From Symsagittifera roscoffensis (lineage: Eukaryota > Xenacoelomorpha > Acoela > Convolutidae), in assembly GCF_963678635.1 (NCBI RefSeq), contig NW_026971092.1, positions 1-61,498 of the forward strand: 61,498 nucleotides of DNA, in the 5' to 3' direction. The position numbers and the translations under genes were made by a program. Every line of letters begins with the position of its first letter. Position 1 is the first letter of the stretch. Below the pieces are notes generated by a model. It searched no databases, had not been told where the DNA came from, and was given only the letters and a program-made list of their open reading frames with translations. Positions 44,196-57,600 of the stretch are shown piece after piece.

Positions 44196-44262
44196 GATAA
44201 TGACGGCTTCACTGATAAGAACTGCATTGTAGTTCCGATTCTCAGTGAAGCCGTCGTTATCA
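44196..44262. repeat. Stem-loop, copy B
   Basis: The arms gatgacggcttcactg-type and cagtgaagccgtcgttatc pair over about 20 positions with a few mismatches, in the same place as the perfect stem in copy A. Confidence 0.7.
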
Positions 44263-44829
44263 CTTAACCTTATTATATTTAAGCAGTCAAAAACCTATAG
44301 AAGCTACAGACATCTGCTGAAATGAGTGGAAATTGTCGAAGCTATTCCTTGGTGGACTCTTATCTTAATGCAACTCTTGTCTTGATCCTGGTGTTTCGAT
44401 TAAATTGGTGCTCATAGCTTGAGCGCAATCTAATTATGATGGGAGCTTGGCCCCTAAATTGAAATCATTTCATCCTCTTCTTGTGTTTAATATTAGTTGC
44501 ATCTCTGATTTTGCGTCCGAATCTAGTAGAAACTTACCAAATCAAGTGATATGTCGAATGCTGAAAGCTCATGTTCAGTGCCCTCCAGTTCTCCATCACC
44601 ATTTGCAATGCGTTCTAACATCCCTGTGTATCTGTCACCACTCGCAGCACCAGAGACAACATAATTTGTTCCTCCGACTCCGGTAACCCCTTTGTGAGCA
44701 CCCCCGCGAACTTTCTCTACGCCAATTCTGCCGACATTTGGGCAACCACATACCCATCTGCAAAATTTCCACTCAGGTTCTCGATGATACATCAGTGCCA
44801 GCCTCAGCAGCATCAGCCATATCTAGCCT

Positions 44830-45252
44830 ACCTGAATTTTTTTTATATCGGCATCATCGTATCCGAACTCTCATGGCCATCGGCGTTTCCTCACTGTCCA
44901 GAATTTGAAAGACAACCGCATGATCGTGAGAGGCGAACCCACACTCCCAAGGAGCCACGAGCCGATGATCCCACGAAAACATGAGATCACAGGAACGACG
45001 AGCCCACAGGAAGCCGCAAAAGGAATCATGTAGAGCCGACGAATGTAGACGAAACTGTGAGTTGAAAAAGTAAATTTAAAAGCAAACACATTATACAAGC
45101 TCAAGAAGCTTTGGTAAACTAAAGGTCGAAACTGAACCATAATAATTTTAGCAACCTGGAAAATCTCCCAATCAGATAATCGGAATATAAACGAGAATCT
45201 CAAAGAAGTCATTTTACTGGCTGTCGAGAAGTCGAATGACTGCACTGATAAA
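44830..45252 (-). pseudogene. Membrane-protein exon-like segment, copy B
   Basis: The minus frame 44871-45311 carries the same spans as copy A (FIFRLSDWEIFQVAKIIMVQ, then FVYIRRLYMIPFAASCGLVV) and continues in frame as FRGIIGSWLLGSVGSPLTIM, which in copy A is cut by a stop. The donor equivalent cagg-taggc is conserved at about 44830. Because the copies differ in where they are broken, both are probably dead. Confidence 0.4.
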
Positions 45253-46989
45253 GATAATTTACCATGATTCCACAGAAAAAGACATGATTCCACAGAAAAA
45301 ACTGAAATCAATTATTAAGCACTCCCAGGTAACATCAACAAGTAAAATGCATTATCAACCCCAAAAAGGTTGCTTTGTCTTTCAAATTTATGAAAACAAG
45401 GAAAGTCTGTTAGTCAAGACCAAAAAGAAAGAAAAACTGCCAGTACTGTGACAACTTTTTCGGACAAAAAATCACCACAGCGCAAATCCGCTTCTGCAAC
45501 GATCGCTAACCCATTGAAATTGATGATTGGAACAACAATGAGCTCATCAAGACTTCTTAACTAGCCACACACTGTCCTGGAAAATGAAAAAATTTGTACT
45601 ACAAAAGATCGCATCAGGAACAAACACAAAAAAGACATATTTCAGAATCATAACGACCAAAATCAAAAACTTAGTACTCCCATGAACAGTTAGTATACCC
45701 ACAAGGTATTAACAACCAAAAAAATGTCGCTGTGTATTTCAAGTATGTCAAAACTGAAAAAACATTCAATAGCCGAGACCAGAGGCTAGTGGAAACTACC
45801 AATTTGTAACGACAACTTTTTCGGACAAAAAAGTACCACAGCGCAAATCCGCTTCTGCAACGATCGCTAAGTCAGTAGAATCGATAAATGGAGCAACAAT
45901 GAACACCACAAGATTTCTTCACTAGCCACACACTCCTGAAAAATGAAAAAATTTGTACCACAAAAAATCCTATCAGGATGAACACAAAAAATTACACTTT
46001 TCAGAAACACGAAAACCAAAATCGACACCCAGAACTCCCATGAGTCTTCAGCATACCCATAACGCATTAAAAACCCAAAAAGCGTCGCTGTGTATTTCAA
46101 AGATGTCAAAACTGAAGAAACATTCAGTAGCCAAGACCAGAAGCTAGTGGAAACTACCAATTTGTGATAACTTTATTGAAACAAAAACGCACCAGCGCAA
46201 ATTCGCTAGTGCAGCGACCGCTTCCCCAGTCGATTCGAATAAATGAATAAAAATGAGCACATCGAAATGATAATTTCAGCCAGACACTGTGATCAAAAAT
46301 GGAAAAACTTGTAACGAGAAAAACCGCATCACTGATAGACACATAAAAAGAAGACATGATTCCACAGAAAAAACTGAAATCAACTATTAAGCACTCCCAT
46401 GTAACATCAACAAGTAAAATGCATTATCGACCCCAAAAAGGCTGCTTTGTCTTTCAAATTTATGAAAACAAGGAAGTCTGTTAGTCAAGACCAAAAAGAA
46501 AGAAAAACTGCCAGTACTGTGACAAACTTTTCGGACAAAAAATCACCACAGCGCAAATTCGCTTCTGCAACGATCGCTAACCCAGTAGAACTGATGAATG
46601 GTACAAAAATGAACATATAAAGATGACTTAACTAGCCACACAAGGTCCTGAAAAACAAAAAAAAATGTACCACAAAAGATAAAAGATCGCATCAAGGATA
46701 AACACAAAAAATGACATATTTCAGAAAAAGACCAAAATCAAAAACTTAGTACTGCCATGAACTGTCAGCAAATCCACAACGCATTAACAACCCAAAAAAA
46801 TTGTCGATATGTATTTCAATGATGTCAAAATGAAGAAACAATCAGTAGCCAAGACCAGAAGCGAGTGGAAACTACCAATTTGTGACGACAACTTTTTTCG
46901 GACAAAAAACCAGCACAGCGCAAATCCGCTTCTGCAACGATCGCTAAGTCAGTAAAGTCGATGAATGGAGCACTAATGAACACATCAAG

Positions 46990-48736
46990 ATTTCTTAACT
47001 AGCCACACATTGTCCTGAAAAATGAAAAAATTTGTACCACAAAAAATCGCATCAAGGATGAACACAAAAAAGACATATTTCAGAAACATAAAGACAAAAA
47101 TCAAAAACTTAGAACTCCCATGAATCTTCGGCATACCCACAATGCATTTACAACCCAAAAAAGCGTCGCTGTATATTTCAAAGATGTCAAACTGAAGAAA
47201 CATTCAATAGCCAAGACCAGAAGCTAATGGTAACTACCAATTTGTGATAACTTTATTGAGACAAAAAGACTCCAGTTCAAATTCGCTAGCGCAATGACCA
47301 CTACCCCAGTAGAATTGAGTAAATGAATAAAAATTAGCACATCGAAAGGATGATATCAGTCAGACGCTGTGATCAAAAATGGAAAAACTTGTAACGAGAA
47401 AAACCGCATCACTGATAGACACATAAAAAGACATGATTCCACAGAAAAAACTGAAATCAATTATTAAGCACTCCCAGGTAACATCAACAAGTAAAAAATA
47501 CATTATCAACCTCAAAAAGGCCGCTCTGTCTTTCAAATTTATGAAAACAAGGAATGTCTGGTAGTCAAGACCAAAAAGAAAGAAAAACTGCTAGTACTGT
47601 GACGAAAACTTTTACCGGACCAAAAAAAGTCACCACAGCGCAATTTCGCTTCTGCAACGATAGCTAACCCAGTAGAACTGCTGAATGGAACAACAATGAA
47701 CATATCAAGATATTTTAACTAGCCACACAATGACCTGAAAAATGAAAAAATTTGTACCACAAAAGATCGCATCAAGGATAAACACAAAAAATGACATTTT
47801 TCAGAAACAAAAAGACTAAATCAAAAACTTAGTACTCCCATGAACTGTCAGCAAACCCACAAGGCATTAACAATCCAAAAAAATTATCGCTGTGTATTTC
47901 AAAGATGTCAAAACTGAAGAAGCATTCAGTAGCCAAGACCAGAAGCTAGTAGAAACTACCAATTTGTAACGACAACTTTTTTGGAGAAAAAAGAACCACC
48001 GAGAAATTCCGCTTCTGCAATGATCGCTAATTCATCAGAACTGATGAACAAAACAACAATGAACACATCAAGATGACTTAACTAGCCACACAATGTCCTG
48101 AAAAATGAAAAAATTTGTACCACAAAAGATCGCATCAAGGATAAACACAAAAAATGACATATTTCAGAAACATAAAGACCAAAATCGAAAACTTAGTACT
48201 CCCATGAAATGTCAGCAAACCCACAACGCATTAACACCCCCAAAAAATGTCGCTGTGTACTTCAAAGATGTCAATACTCAAGAAACATTGAGTAGCCAAG
48301 ACCAGAAGCTAGTTGAAACTACCAATTTGTGACGACAACTTCGTTCGGACAAAGATCACCACAGCGCAAATCCGCTTCTGCAACGATCGTTAAGTCAGTA
48401 GAAACGATGATTGGAACAACAATGAACTCTTCAAGACTTCTTTACTAGCCACACTGTAGTTGAAAAGACATATTTCAGAAACATAAAGACCAAAATCAAA
48501 AACCTAGTACTCCCATGAACCCCAAAACGCATTAACAACCCAAAAAAGATCGCTGTGTATTTCAAAGATGTCAAAACTGAAGAAACACTCAGTAGCCAAG
48601 ACCAGAAGCTAATGAAAACTACCATTTTGTGACGACAATTTTTTTCGGATAAAAATTACCACAGAGCAAATCCGCTTCTGCAACGATCGCTAACCCAGTA
48701 GATCTGATGAATGGAACAATAATGAACACATCAAGA
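46990..48736. repeat. Higher-order repeat of satellite 2, first copy (1,747 bp)
   Basis: Five units from about 46990 to 48736 recur at 48737-50483 with a constant offset of 1,746-1,747 bp and only scattered changes (for example an A/T at 48060 versus 49806). The duplication is much younger than the divergence between neighbouring units. Confidence 0.9.
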
Positions 48737-50483
48737 TGACTTAACTAGCCACACATTGTCCTGAAAAATGAAAAAATTTGTACCACAAAAAATCGCATCA
48801 AGGATGAACACAAAAAAGACATATTTCAGAAACATAAAGACAAAAATCAAAAACTTAGAACTCCCATGAATCTTCGGCATACCCACAATGCATTTACAAC
48901 CCAAAAATGCGTCGCTGTATATTTCAAAGATGTCAAACTGAAGAAACATTCAATAGCCAAGACCAGAAGCTAATGGTAACTACCAATTTGTGATAACTTT
49001 ATTGAGACAAAAAGACTCCAGTTCAAATTCGCTAGCGCAATGACCACTACCCCAGTAGAATTGAGTAAATGAATAAAAATGAGCATATCGAAAGGATGAT
49101 ATCAGTCAGACGCTGTGATCAAAAATGGAAAAACTTGTAACGAGAAAAACCGCATCACTGATAGACACATAAAAAGACATGATTCCACAGAAAAAACTGA
49201 AATCAATTATTAAGCACTCCCAGGTAACATCAACAAGTAAAAAATACATTATCAACCTCAAAAAGGCCGCTCTGTCTTTCAAATTTATGAAAACAAGGAA
49301 TGTCTGGTAGTCAAGACCAAAAAGAAAGAAGAACTGCCAGTACTGTGACGAAAACTTTTACCGGACCAAAAAAAGTCACCACAGCGCAATTTCGCTTCTG
49401 CAACGATAGCTAACCCAGTAGAACTGCTGAATGGAACAACAATGAACATATCAAGATATTTTAACTAGCCACACAATGACCTGAAAAATGAAAAAATTTG
49501 TACCACAAAAGATCGCATCAAGGATAAACACAAAAAATGACATTTTTCAGAAACAAAAAGACCAAAATCAAAAACTTAGTACTCCCATGAACTGTCAGCA
49601 AACCCACAAGGCTTTAACAATCCAAAAAAATTATCGCTGTGTATTTCAAAGATGTCAAAACTGAAGAAGCATTCAGTAGCCAAGACCAGAAGCTAGTAGA
49701 AACTACCAATTTGTAACGACAACTTTTTTGGAGAAAAAAGAACCACCGAGAAATTCCGCTTCTGCAATGATCGCTAATTCATCAGAACTGATGAACAAAA
49801 CAACAAAGAACACATCAAGATGACTTAACTAGCCACACAATGTCCTGAAAAATGAAAAAATTTGTACCACAAAAGATCGCATCACGGATAAACACAAAAA
49901 ATGACATATTTCAGAAACATAAAGACCAAAATCGAAAACTTAGTACTCCCATGAAATGTCAGCAAACCCACAACGCATTAACACCCCCAAAAAATGTCGC
50001 TGTGTACTTCAAAGATGTCAATACTCAAGAAACATTGAGTAGCCAAGACCAGAAGCTAGTTGAAACTACCAATTTGTGACGACAACTTCCTTCGGACAAA
50101 GATCACCACAGCGCAAATCCGCTTCTGCAACGATCGTTAAGTCAGTAGAAACGATGATTGGAACAACAATGAACTCTTCAAGACTTCTTTACTAGCCACA
50201 CTGTAGTTGAAAAGACATATTTCAGAAACATAAAGACCAAAATCAAAAACCTAGTACTCCCATGAACCCCAAAACGCATTAACAACCCAAAAAAGATCGC
50301 TGTGTATTTCAAAGATGTCAAAACTGAAGAAACACTCAGTAGCCAAGACCAGAAGCTAATGAAAACTACCATTTTGTGACGACAATTTTTTTCGGATAAA
50401 AATTACCACAGAGCAAATCCGCTTCTGCAACGATCGCTAACCCAGTAGATCTGATGAATGGAACAATAATGAACACATCAAGA
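48737..50483. repeat. Higher-order repeat of satellite 2, second copy (1,747 bp)
   Basis: This is the second copy of 46990-48736, including the shortened 300-bp unit. The extra length of one unit in both copies shows that the block was duplicated as a whole. Confidence 0.9.
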
Positions 50484-53400
50484 TGACTTAACTAGCCACA
50501 CAGTGTTCTGAAAAATGGAAAAAAAATGTATACCACAAAGGATCGCATCAAGAACAAACACAAAAAAAACACATATTTCAGAAACATAAAGACCAAATTC
50601 AAAAACTTAGTACTCCCAAGAACTGTCAGCAAACCTACAGCGCATTAACAAACCAAAAAAATGTCGCTGTGTGCTTCAAAGATGTAAATACTGAAGAAAC
50701 ATTGAGTACCCAAGACCAGAAGCTAGTGGAAACTACCAATTTGTGACGACAACTTTTTTTCGGAAAAAAAATTACCACAGAGCAAATCCGCTTCTGCAAC
50801 GATCGCTAACCCAGTAGATCTGATGAATGGAACAACACTGAACACATCAAGATGACTTAACTAGCCACACAATGTCCTGAGAAATGAAAAAATTTGTACC
50901 ACAAAAGATCGCATCAAGGATAAACACAAAAAATGACATATTTCAGAAACATAAAGACTAAAATCGAAAACTTAGTACTCCCATGAAATGTCAGCAAACC
51001 CACAACGCATTAACACCCCCAACAAAAAGTCGCTGTGTACTTCAAAGATGTCAATACTGAAGAAACATTGAGTAGCCAAGACCAGAAGCTAGTGGAAACT
51101 ACCAATTTGTGACGACAACTTCCTTCGGACAAAGATCACCACAGAGCAAATCCGCTTCTGCAACGATCGCTAAGTCAGTAAAATCAATGATTGGAACAAC
51201 AATGAGCTCTTCAAGACTTCTTAACTAGCCACACTGTTGTTGAAAAGACATATTCCAGAAACATAAAGACCAAAATCAAAAACCTAGTACTCCCATAAAC
51301 CCCACAACGCATTAACAACCCAAAAAAGGTCGCTGTGTATTTCAAAGATGTCAAAACTGAGAAAACACTCAGTAGCCAAGACCAGAAGCTAGTGGAAACT
51401 ACCATTTTGTGACGACAACTTTTCTCGGATAAAAAATTACCACAGAGCAAATCCCCTTCTGCAACGATCGCTAACCCAGTAGATCTGATGAATGGAACAA
51501 TAATGAACACATCAAGATGACTTAACTAGCCACACAGTATCCTGAAAAATGAAAAAAATGTGTACCACAAAGGATCGCATCAAGAACAAACACAAAAAAA
51601 AACCCATATTTCAGAAACATAAAGACCAAATTCAAAAACTTAGTACTCCCAAGAACTGTCAGCAAACCTACAGCGCATTAACAAACCAAAAAAGTGGCGC
51701 TGTGTTTTTTGGTTGTCAAAACTGAAGAAACATTTAGTAGCCGAGACCAGACGCTAGTGGAAACTACCAATTTGTGACGACAGTTTTTTCAGACAGAAAA
51801 ACACCACAGCGCAAATCCGCCTCCGCAACGATCGCTAACCCAGTAAAATTGATTTATGGAACAATAATGAACACATCAAGATGAATTAACTAGCTGTCCT
51901 GAAAAATGAAAAAATTTGTACCACAAAAGATCGCATTAAGAACAAACACAAAAAAAAGACATATTTCAGAAACATACAGACCAAATTTAAAAACTTAGTA
52001 CTCCCAAAAACTGTCAGCAAGTCTACAGCGCATTAACAAACCAAAAAAGTGGCGCTGTGTTTTTTGGTTGTCAAAACTGAAGAAACATTTAGTAGCCAAG
52101 ACCAGAAGCTAGTGGAAACTACCAATTTGTGACGACAACTTTCTTCGGACAAAAAATCACCACAGCGCAAACCCGCTTCTGCAACGATCGCTAACCCAGT
52201 AGAATTGATGATTGGAACAACAATGAACTAATCAAGACTTCTTAACTAGCCACACACTGTCCTGGAAAATGAAAAAATTTGTACCACAAAAATCGCGTCA
52301 AGGATGAACACAAAAAAGACATATTTCAGAAACATAAATACCAAAATTCAAAACCCAGAAGTCCCATGAACAGTCAGCATACCCAAAACGCATTAACAAA
52401 CCAAAAAAGCAGCGCTGCCTATTTCAAGATGTCAAAACTGAAGAAGCATTCAGTAACCAAGACCAGAAGCTAGTGGAAACTACCAATTTGTGACGACATT
52501 TTTCTTCGGACAAAAAATCACCACAGCGCAAATCCGCTTCTGCAACGATCGCTAACCCAGTGAAATTGATGATTGGAAGAACAATGAACTCATCAAGACT
52601 TCTTAACTAGCCACACACTGTCCTGGAAAAAGAAAAAATTTGTACCGCAAAAGATCGCATCAAGAACAAACAGTAGACATATTTCAGGAATATAAAGACC
52701 AAAAACAAAAACTTAGTACTCCCATGAACTATCAGCTACCCACAACGTGCTAACAAACCAAAAAAGCAGCGCTGCCTATTTCAAAGATGTCAAAACTGAA
52801 GAAGCATTCAGTAACCAAGACCAGAAGCTAGTGGAAACTACCAATTTGTGACGACATTTTTCTTCCGACAAAAAATCACCAGAGCGCAAATCCGCTTCTG
52901 CAACGATCGCTAACCCAGTGAAATTGATGATTGGAACAACAATGAACTCATCAAGACTTATTAACTAGCCACACACTGTCCTGGAAAAAGAAAAAATTTG
53001 TACCGCAAAAGATCGCATCAAGAACAAACAGTAGACATATTTCAGGAATATAAAGACCAAAAACAAAAACTTAGTACTCACATGAACTGTCAGCAAACCC
53101 ACAACGTGTTAACAACCCAAAAAACTGTCGCTGTGTATTTCAAAGATGTCAAAACTGAAGAAACATTCAGTAGCCAAGACCAGAAGCTAGTGGAAACTAC
53201 CAATTTGTCACGACAACTTTCTTCGAACAAAAATCACCACAGCGCAAATCTGCTTCTGCAACGATCGGTAACCAAGTAGAAATGATGATAAAACCACCTA
53301 TGAACTCGTCAAGACTTCTTAACTAGCCACACACTTTCCTGGAAAATGAAGAAATTTGTACCACAAAAGATGGCATCAAGAACAAAAACAGAAGACATAT

Positions 53401-54414
53401 TTCAGGAATATAAAGACCAAAATTGAAAACCTAGTACTCCCATGAACTTTCAGCAAACCCACAACGCATTAAAAACCCAAAAAATGTCGCTGTGTTTTTC
53501 AAAGATGTCAAAACTGAAGAAACATTCAGTAGCCAAGACCAGAAGCTAGTGGAAACTACCAATTTGTGACGACAACTTTCTTCGGACAAAAAATCACCAC
53601 AGCGCAAATCCGCTTCTGCAACGATCGCTAACCAAGTAGAATTGATGATTGGAACACCAATTAACTCGTCAAGACTTCTTAACTATCCACACACTGTCCT
53701 GGAAAATGAAAAAAATTTGTACCACAAAAGATCGCATCAAGAACAAACACAGAAGACATGTTTCAGGAATATAAAGACCAAAATTGAAAACCTATTCCTC
53801 CCATGAACTGTCAGCAAAACCACAACGCATTAACAACCCAAAAATTTTTCGCTGTGTATTTCAAAGATGTCAAAACTGAAAAAACATTCAGTAGCCAAGA
53901 CCAGAAGCTTGTGGAAACTACGAATTTGTGACGACAACTTTCTTCGAACAAAAATCACCACAGCGCAAATCCGCTTCTGCAACGATCGCTCACCCAGTAG
54001 AATTGATGATTGGAACAACAATGAACTCATCAAGACTTCTTAACTAGCCACACACTGTCCTGGAAAGTGAAAAAAATTGTACCACAGCGCAAATCCGCTT
54101 CTGCGACGATCGCTTACCCAGTAGAATTAATGATTGGAACAACAAGGAACTCATTAAGACTTCTTAACTAGCCACACACTGTCCTTGAAAATGAAAAAAT
54201 TTGTTCCACAAAAATCGCATCAAGGATGAACACAAAAAAAGACATATTTCAGAAACATAAATACCAAAATCCAAAACCCAGAAGTCCCGTGAATAGTCAG
54301 CATACCCACAACGCATTAAAAAACCAAAAAAGCAGCGCTGCATATTTCAAAGATGTCAAAATTGAAGAAGCAAAAGACAAAATGAAAGCCACATTTTAGA
54401 ACAACAACAAAAGC

Positions 54415-54421
54415 AACAATG

Positions 54422-54496
<75 letters not shown>

Positions 54497-54555
54497 CTAC
54501 AGCACCAACGACAACAACTACAGCAACGACGACAACAACAGCAGCAACAACATGC
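54415..54555. repeat. (CAA)n microsatellite
   Basis: Pure from about 54424 to 54497, then interrupted to 54555. It follows directly on the last satellite 2 unit. The minus-strand poly-Val ORF here is not a gene. Confidence 0.95.
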
Positions 54556-54639
54556 AAAACAAGGATCATCCTAATGGTGATACACCCAATTGAATTCATT
54601 AATTGTACTACGAGATACTATTGAAAATATATGTAGAGT

Positions 54640-57600
54640 TATTAAAAAAAAACAGACCCGTAACATTTAAAATTGACAAAAACAACTGACTAAAACTACT
54701 TTAACAGCATAGCGGACAACAACAACATCAATACTGTTATATTTTACGCTTAATATCAAAGTGTTATCATCCTATCTCCAAAAAAAGTGATTGAAAACAC
54801 TTGTACATTAAACTTGAAAATAACATCAGGTTTAAACACAAAGTTTAATCATTCTATCTCCAATGCACATTATGTTATCAAATCTGTTATCGAGCTCTTC
54901 AACTATTTTTAAAGTTTCTCTAACAAATCTGTAATAAATTTTCCTGTATACTCACCAAATCAAGCAAAATGGGGTTTTGCGAGAAAGTTCGTCTCAAGAA
55001 CGAACGGATGGTACCACTTCTACTTAATTCCATCAATTTTTCGACGAGTTGTTCTTAAAAGACTGATGTGTACCCCATTAAAAAAAAGACCTTTAACAAC
55101 AAAAATTGACTAAAAAACCTAACTAAACCTATTTTAACCCTACTTCTGAATATAACAACAAAAACAATGTTGTGTTCTACGCTTAAGCCCAAAGTTTTAC
55201 TATCCTAGCTTCAAAATACAAGGTGTTATCACATCTTTTATCGAGCCCTTCAAATGGTTTTAACGTTTCTCTAATAAATATGCCTATATTTTTCCTAAAT
55301 ACTTACCAAAACAAACAAACTCGGGTATTAGGAGAAAGCCCTGCTAAAAATAGAAATAATGATACCCCTCCCGTTTAAATCCGTTAACTCTACGAAAAGT
55401 TGTTCCTAAAAAACTAATGTGTACTCATTAAAAAAAAGTCCTGTAACAACAAAAAGGACTTTAACAAAAAATGACCAAAAAAATGACTGAAAATTTTAAA
55501 CAGTAAACCTGATAATAACATCATCAAAACTGTTATACTTTACGCTTAACCTCAAAATTTTATCATCCTAGCTTCAATATACAATGAGTTATCGCATTTT
55601 TTATCGAGCCCTTCAACTGGTTTTAACGTTTCTCTAATAAATAAGCATATATTTTTCGTAAATACTTACCAAAACAAACAAACTCGGGTACTAGGAGAAA
55701 GCCCTGTCTAGGACCAAACTAATGATACACCTTCCACTGAAATCGTCATCTTTACGAAAATTTCTTCCTAAAAAACTGATGTGTACTCATTAAAAAAAAT
55801 TCCTGTAACATAAAAAGGACTAACAAAAAATGACCAAAAAAGTGACTGAAAACACTTTAACAGTAAATCTCATAAAAACATCATAAATAACGTTGTGATT
55901 TACGCTTAACCTCAAAGTTTTATCATCTTAGCTTCAATATAAAATGAGATATCACATCTTTTAACGAGCCCTTCAACTGGTTTTAACGTTTCTCTAATAA
56001 ATTTGCGTATATTTTTCGTAAATACTTACCAAAACAAACAAACTCGGGTACTAGGAGAAAGCCCTGTCTAGGACCAAACTAATGATACACCTTCCACTGA
56101 AATTCGTCATCTTTACGAAAATTTCTTCCTAAAAAACTGATGTGTACTCATTAAAAAAAATTCCTGTAACATAAAAAGGACTAACAAAAAATGACCAAAA
56201 AAGTGACTGAAAACACTTTAACAGTAAATCTCATAAAAACATCATAAATAACGTTGTGATTTACGCTTAACCTCAAAGTTTTATCATCTTAGCTTCAATA
56301 TAAAATGAGATATCACATCTTTTAACGAGCCCTTCAACTGGTTTTAACGTTTCTCTAATAAATTTGCGTATATTTTTTCTAAATACTTAACAAAACAATA
56401 AACTAGGGTACTAGGAGAAAACCCTGCTCAAGACCGAACTATTGATATCCCTCCCACTTACATCCGTCATCTCTATGACGAGTTCTTACTAAAAAACTGA
56501 TGTATACTCATTAAAAAAAAGACCTTTAACAACAAAAATTGACTAAAAAACCTAACTAAACCTATTTTAACCCTACTTCTGAATATAACAACAAAAACAA
56601 TGTTGTGTTCTATGCTTAAGCCCAAAGTTTTACTATCCTAGCTTCAAAATACAAGGTGTTATCACATCTTTTATCGAGCCCTTCAAATGGTTTTAACGTT
56701 TCTCTAATAAATATGCCTATATTTTTCCTAAATACTTACCAAAACAAACAAACTCGGGTATTAGGAGAAATCCCTGCTAAGAATAGAACTAATGATACCC
56801 CTCCCGTTTAAATCCGTTAACTCTACGAAAAGTTGTTCCTAAAAAACTAATGTGTACTCATTAAAAAAAGTCCTGTAACAACAAAAAGGACTTTAACAAA
56901 AAATGACCAAAAAAATGACTGAAAATTTTAAACAGTAAACCTGATAATAACATCATCAAAACTGTTGTAGTTTACGCTTAACCTCAAAATTTTATCATCC
57001 TAGCTTCAGTATACAATGAGTTATCGCATTTTTTATCGAGCCCTTCAACTGGTTTTAACGTTTCTCTAATAAATAAGCATATATTTTTCGTAAATACTTA
57101 CCAAAACAAACAAATTCGGGTACTAGGAGAAAGCCCTGTCTAGGACCAAACTAATGATACACCTTCCACTGAAATTCGTCATCTTTACGAAAATTTCTTC
57201 CTAAAAAACTGATGTGTACTCATTAAAAAAAATTCCTGTAACATAAAAAGGACTAACAAAAAATGACCAAAAAAAGTGACTGAAAACACTTTAACAGTAA
57301 ATCTGATAAAAACATCATAAATAACGTTGTGATTTACGCTTAACCTCAAAGTTTTATTATCTTAGCTTCAATATAAAATGAGATATCACATCTTTTAACG
57401 AGCCGTTTAACTGGTTTTAACGTTTCTCTAATAAATATGCATATATTTTTCCTAAATACTTAACAAAACAAACAAACTAGGGTACTAGGAGAAAACCCTG
57501 CTCAAGACCGAACTATTGATACCCCTCCCACTTACATCCGTCATCTCTATGACGAGTTCTTCCTAAAAAACTGATGTATACTCATTAAAAAAATCCTGTA

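Larger units (their letters stand above)
43069..45252. repeat. 2.2-kb duplicated segment, copy B
   Basis: This is the collinear partner of 38333-40502. It ends only about 12 bp before satellite 2 starts, so the satellite or the segment was inserted or broke exactly there. Confidence 0.9.
45264..54380. repeat. Satellite 2: unit about 360 bp, about 25 copies
   Basis: The marker cttaactagccacac recurs about every 355-367 bp across 9 kb, with a few short units of 300 or 124 bp (near 48445-48745 and 54043-54167). Other fixed parts are gcttctgcaacgatcgctaa, gccaagaccagaagctagt and cgctgtgtatttcaaagatg. A second unit type, marked by catgattccacagaaaaaac, occurs about 45275, 46354, 47430 and 49180. 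No coding is supported. Repeated short ORFs in it are copies of one another. Confidence 0.95.

Noticed and set aside
46985-51510. Repeated short ORFs (for example at 46985, 48105, 48731, 49852) as a gene family
   Set aside because: They are the same satellite 2 units copied. Other units break the frame freely.
54396-54599. Poly-valine minus-strand ORF
   Set aside because: Translation of the (CAA)n microsatellite.
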